Program-made: the position numbers and the translations under genes | Shown: one piece after another, positions 5,316-7,091 of the stretch | How positions within the stretch are numbered: position 1 is the first letter of the stretch | Layout of the letters: each line of letters begins with the position of its first letter | Notes under the pieces: model-generated | Told to the model about the DNA's origin: nothing | Database searches by the model: none | The model's input: only the letters and a program-made list of their open reading frames with translations | NCBI GenBank assembly: GCA_029858145.1 | Contig: JAOUFP010000142.1 | Span: 1-7,091 of the forward strand | Length of the DNA stretch: 7,091 nucleotides | Direction: 5' to 3' | Source: Nitrospirota bacterium | Lineage (GTDB): Bacteria > Nitrospirota > Thermodesulfovibrionia > Thermodesulfovibrionales > UBA6898

Positions 5316-6919
5316 CGGACGCTATCGGCCGGAAGGGGATGCTTCTCCTGTTCCTATTTTCGCTGGTGCTGAATCTTCCCTACATCAACGTAAGAGAATT
5401 TCAGGGTGAAGAAGGCAGGCGTGTCAATATCGCTGCCACGATGCTTCAGACCGGCGACTGGGTCATCCCGCATGTTGAGGGTGCGATCTATCTAAAGAAG
5501 CCGCCTTTTTATAACTGGGTGCTGGCGGCTTTTTTTAAGCTCACCGGCACTGTTTCAGAGGCCGTGGCGCGGATACCGTCCGCACTGGCCGCTTTTTTCT
5601 GTGCGGCGGCGCTGAGCCTCTTCTGGAGGCGAAGCGCGGGAAGTTCAGATGCGTGGTTCATTCTGCCCGGTCTTGTGTTTCTGACCTTCCCTGACGTGAT
5701 GGACAAGGCGGTGCGGGCTGAAATTGACATGACCTTCACCCTCTTCACAGTACTTTCTTTGCTCGCCTGGTTTTATCTGTATGAGGTGAAGCGGAACGAG
5801 TCCGCCGCGTGGATCGTCTCCCTCTCCCTCGTCGGTGTCAGTACGCTGACCAAGGGCATCCAGGCGCCTTTTTTTTATTACTGCACTGTCGCTCCCTATC
5901 TCCTTTTTTACAGGAGGAACGCCAGGGGGCTTTTCTCCCTTTCTCATCTGCTGGGCATCGTGACCGGAAGTGCGGTTTTTCTGGCGTGGCTTCTTCCTGT
6001 TTCTCGGGAAGTAGGGATCAGGTATCTGGGCGACGTTTGGTTGCGGGAAATACTGGTCAGGGGTGAGCCGCTCAGAAAAGGAGGATTTCTGCTGCATTTT
6101 GTTGAATTCCCTTTTTCATATCTTATAGCCTATGCGCCATGGGTTGCCTTTCTTCTGTATTTGCCCCGGAGAGAGGGGCTGCAGGGACACCCCATGAAGA
6201 GGGATCTCGCATACTTTTGCGCGCTGGGGCTTGTCGTTTCCATACCCCTTTACTGGATGTTGCCTGGGGCAAGACTCCGCTATCTGCTTCCCCTTTCGGG
6301 AATGCTCGCACTGCTGATTACGATTGCCATGCAGGAAATCATGGGACGGCCGCGGTTGTCTTCCTGGCTTGAATATTTCATAAAGGCCTTAGGTGCGGCC
6401 CTTGCGGCCTCGGTTCTCGCCTCTCCCCTGTGGGGAAGGCGGTTTGATCTCTTTGAAAATGCCTTTTCTGTTGTGCTGATGGCCGGAGTTTTAATTGCCG
6501 GCGGTCTGCTGGCCGTCAGGAGAACAGTCGGGAAGGAGTTGATACTGAACTTCCTCGTGACTGTACTCCTCGTAAAGCTCTTTTGGGCTTCCTTTTATTT
6601 CCCCTATCACGCGAAATTCTTCAGCCATTACCGGAGTGCCGCGAAAGAGATCAACGAACTGGTTTCTCCCGGCGCGGGTCTGTGCGACTATGGCATTGAC
6701 AGTCAGCATCTTGTATATTACCTGAAGCGGCCTGTGACATTGGTTAACGCCCTGACACCGGATGCCCTGCAGCAGTGCGATTTTGTTTTTGTGAAGGAGG
6801 GCAGTGTGCAGGAACCGTTGCACGGGTTGCATCGTGTCGGAGCGCCGGTCAAGGCGAGGAAAATTTTTCTGGAACTCTATGCGGTGGGCAAACAGGAGCG
6901 GCCTTTCCAGGTGCAATGA
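5312..6919 (+). CDS. ArnT/PMT-family polyprenyl-phosphate-sugar glycosyltransferase, second of a pair
   Basis: This 535-residue GT-C membrane enzyme is homologous to, but clearly diverged from, its upstream neighbour. I place the start at ATG 5312, which forms an ATGA overlap with the previous stop, has AGGGA (5300-5304) seven bases upstream, and gives a typical N-terminus with a hydrophobic helix at about 9-24. The frame is open back to an ATG at 5177, but that would read 45 non-hydrophobic residues inside the previous gene. Motifs are REFQGEEGRRVNIAATML (28-45) in the first periplasmic loop, GDWVIPHVEGAIYLKKPPFY (48-67), ARIPSAL (86-92), RAEIDM (135-140), LTKG (179-182) and GARLRYLLPL (319-328). 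These match ArnT loop signatures closely. The ArnT catalytic-loop Asp-Glu is here Glu33-Glu34. A soluble tail starts near residue 430-460. The substrate may be an aminosugar, galactose or uronic acid on lipid A/core; this is not resolved by sequence. Confidence 0.9.
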   Translation: MTDAIGRKGMLLLFLFSLVLNLPYINVREFQGEEGRRVNIAATMLQTGDWVIPHVEGAIYLKKPPFYNWVLAAFFKLTGTVSEAVARIPSALAAFFCAAALSLFWRRSAGSSDAWFILPGLVFLTFPDVMDKAVRAEIDMTFTLFTVLSLLAWFYLYEVKRNESAAWIVSLSLVGVSTLTKGIQAPFFYYCTVAPYLLFYRRNARGLFSLSHLLGIVTGSAVFLAWLLPVSREVGIRYLGDVWLREILVRGEPLRKGGFLLHFVEFPFSYLIAYAPWVAFLLYLPRREGLQGHPMKRDLAYFCALGLVVSIPLYWMLPGARLRYLLPLSGMLALLITIAMQEIMGRPRLSSWLEYFIKALGAALAASVLASPLWGRRFDLFENAFSVVLMAGVLIAGGLLAVRRTVGKELILNFLVTVLLVKLFWASFYFPYHAKFFSHYRSAAKEINELVSPGAGLCDYGIDSQHLVYYLKRPVTLVNALTPDALQQCDFVFVKEGSVQEPLHGLHRVGAPVKARKIFLELYAVGKQERPFQVQ

Positions 6920-6934
6920 GAGATTTTTTCCATC

Positions 6935-6941
6935 AGGAGGT
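6935..6941 (+). promoter_or_regulatory. Strong Shine-Dalgarno sequence of the epimerase gene
   Basis: AGGAGGT lies six bases before the ATG at 6948 and is a near-complete anti-16S match, far better than the sites of the other genes here. It fixes the start. The 28-base gap after the previous stop holds no terminator-like hairpin, so read-through from the ArnT-like genes is expected. Confidence 0.8.
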
Positions 6942-6947
6942 GTTCGT

Positions 6948-7091
6948 ATGATACTGATCGTCGGAGGGGCAGGGTATGTCGGCTCCCACGCCAACAAGTA
7001 CCTATGCGGCAAGGGATACGGGACAGTCGTCTTCGACAACCTTGTCTATGGCCACCGGTCGTTTGTGAAGTGGGGGGATTTTGTCTTGGGC
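6948..7091 (+). CDS. galE: GalE-like NAD-dependent nucleotide-sugar epimerase, N-terminal part (3' end outside window)
   Basis: Only 48 residues are visible. They begin with an extended-SDR Rossmann motif, MILIVGGAGYVGSHANKYL, with the G6-x2-G9-x2-G12 dinucleotide-binding loop and the Tyr-Val-Gly-Ser-His run typical of UDP-hexose 4-epimerases. Strand 2 ends in FDNLVYGHRSFVKWGDFVLG, where Asp30-Asn31 should bind the NAD adenine ribose and the N-L-x-x-G-H pattern is characteristic of GalE. The likely role is UDP-glucose/UDP-galactose interconversion in the cytoplasm. UDP-GlcNAc or UDP-glucuronate 4-epimerases share this N-terminus, and the specificity residues are off the right edge. It lies 28 bases downstream of the second ArnT-like gene, probably in the same operon, and could supply a galacto-configured sugar to the glycosyltransferases. 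Confidence 0.85.
   Translation, partial: MILIVGGAGYVGSHANKYLCGKGYGTVVFDNLVYGHRSFVKWGDFVLG

Noticed and set aside
6491..7039. 182-codon minus-strand open frame spanning the end of the second ArnT-like gene and the epimerase start
   Set aside because: It is antisense to two well-supported genes, including the strong Shine-Dalgarno, and shows no domain.

Overview
The window is a stretch of a surface-glycan (lipopolysaccharide core / lipid A or related polysaccharide) biosynthesis locus from a Gram-negative bacterium. The evidence is a WaaG-like core glycosyltransferase, a WaaP/InaA-type sugar kinase and two ArnT-like membrane glycosyltransferases lying together. Base composition is near balanced in the genes, with one distinctly AT-rich gap. 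The protein style would fit a deltaproteobacterial or Nitrospirota-type lineage, but that is an impression; the sequence alone does not fix the taxon.

Layout. (1) Positions 1-1522, plus strand: the C-terminal part of a class I SAM-dependent methyltransferase, then after 17 bases a GT4-family glycosyltransferase. (2) 1506-2267, minus strand: a WaaP/InaA-family kinase whose 3' end overlaps the glycosyltransferase by 17 bases. (3) 2268-2708: a 441-base divergent intergenic region, strongly AT-rich at its right end, presumably carrying promoters in both directions. (4) 2709-6919, plus strand: a WaaG-like GT4 glycosyltransferase, then two consecutive ArnT/PMT-type polytopic glycosyltransferases joined by an ATGA overlap. 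(5) 6948 to the right edge, plus strand: the start of a GalE-like nucleotide-sugar epimerase behind a strong Shine-Dalgarno sequence. The 2709-7091 genes look like one operon that continues beyond the window.

How they may work together (inference): the cytoplasmic GT4 enzymes extend a lipid-linked core or glycan, the kinase phosphorylates a core sugar, the epimerase supplies a galacto-configured nucleotide sugar, and the ArnT-like enzymes add sugars from polyprenyl-phosphate carriers on the periplasmic face.

I see no unmistakably new system, no CRISPR array, no RNA gene and no intact mobile element. The points most worth checking are the kinase with His where the ATP-anchoring Lys is expected, the tandem ArnT-like pair with different catalytic-loop acidic motifs, and the reversed kinase plus AT-rich gap that interrupts an otherwise co-directional cluster.
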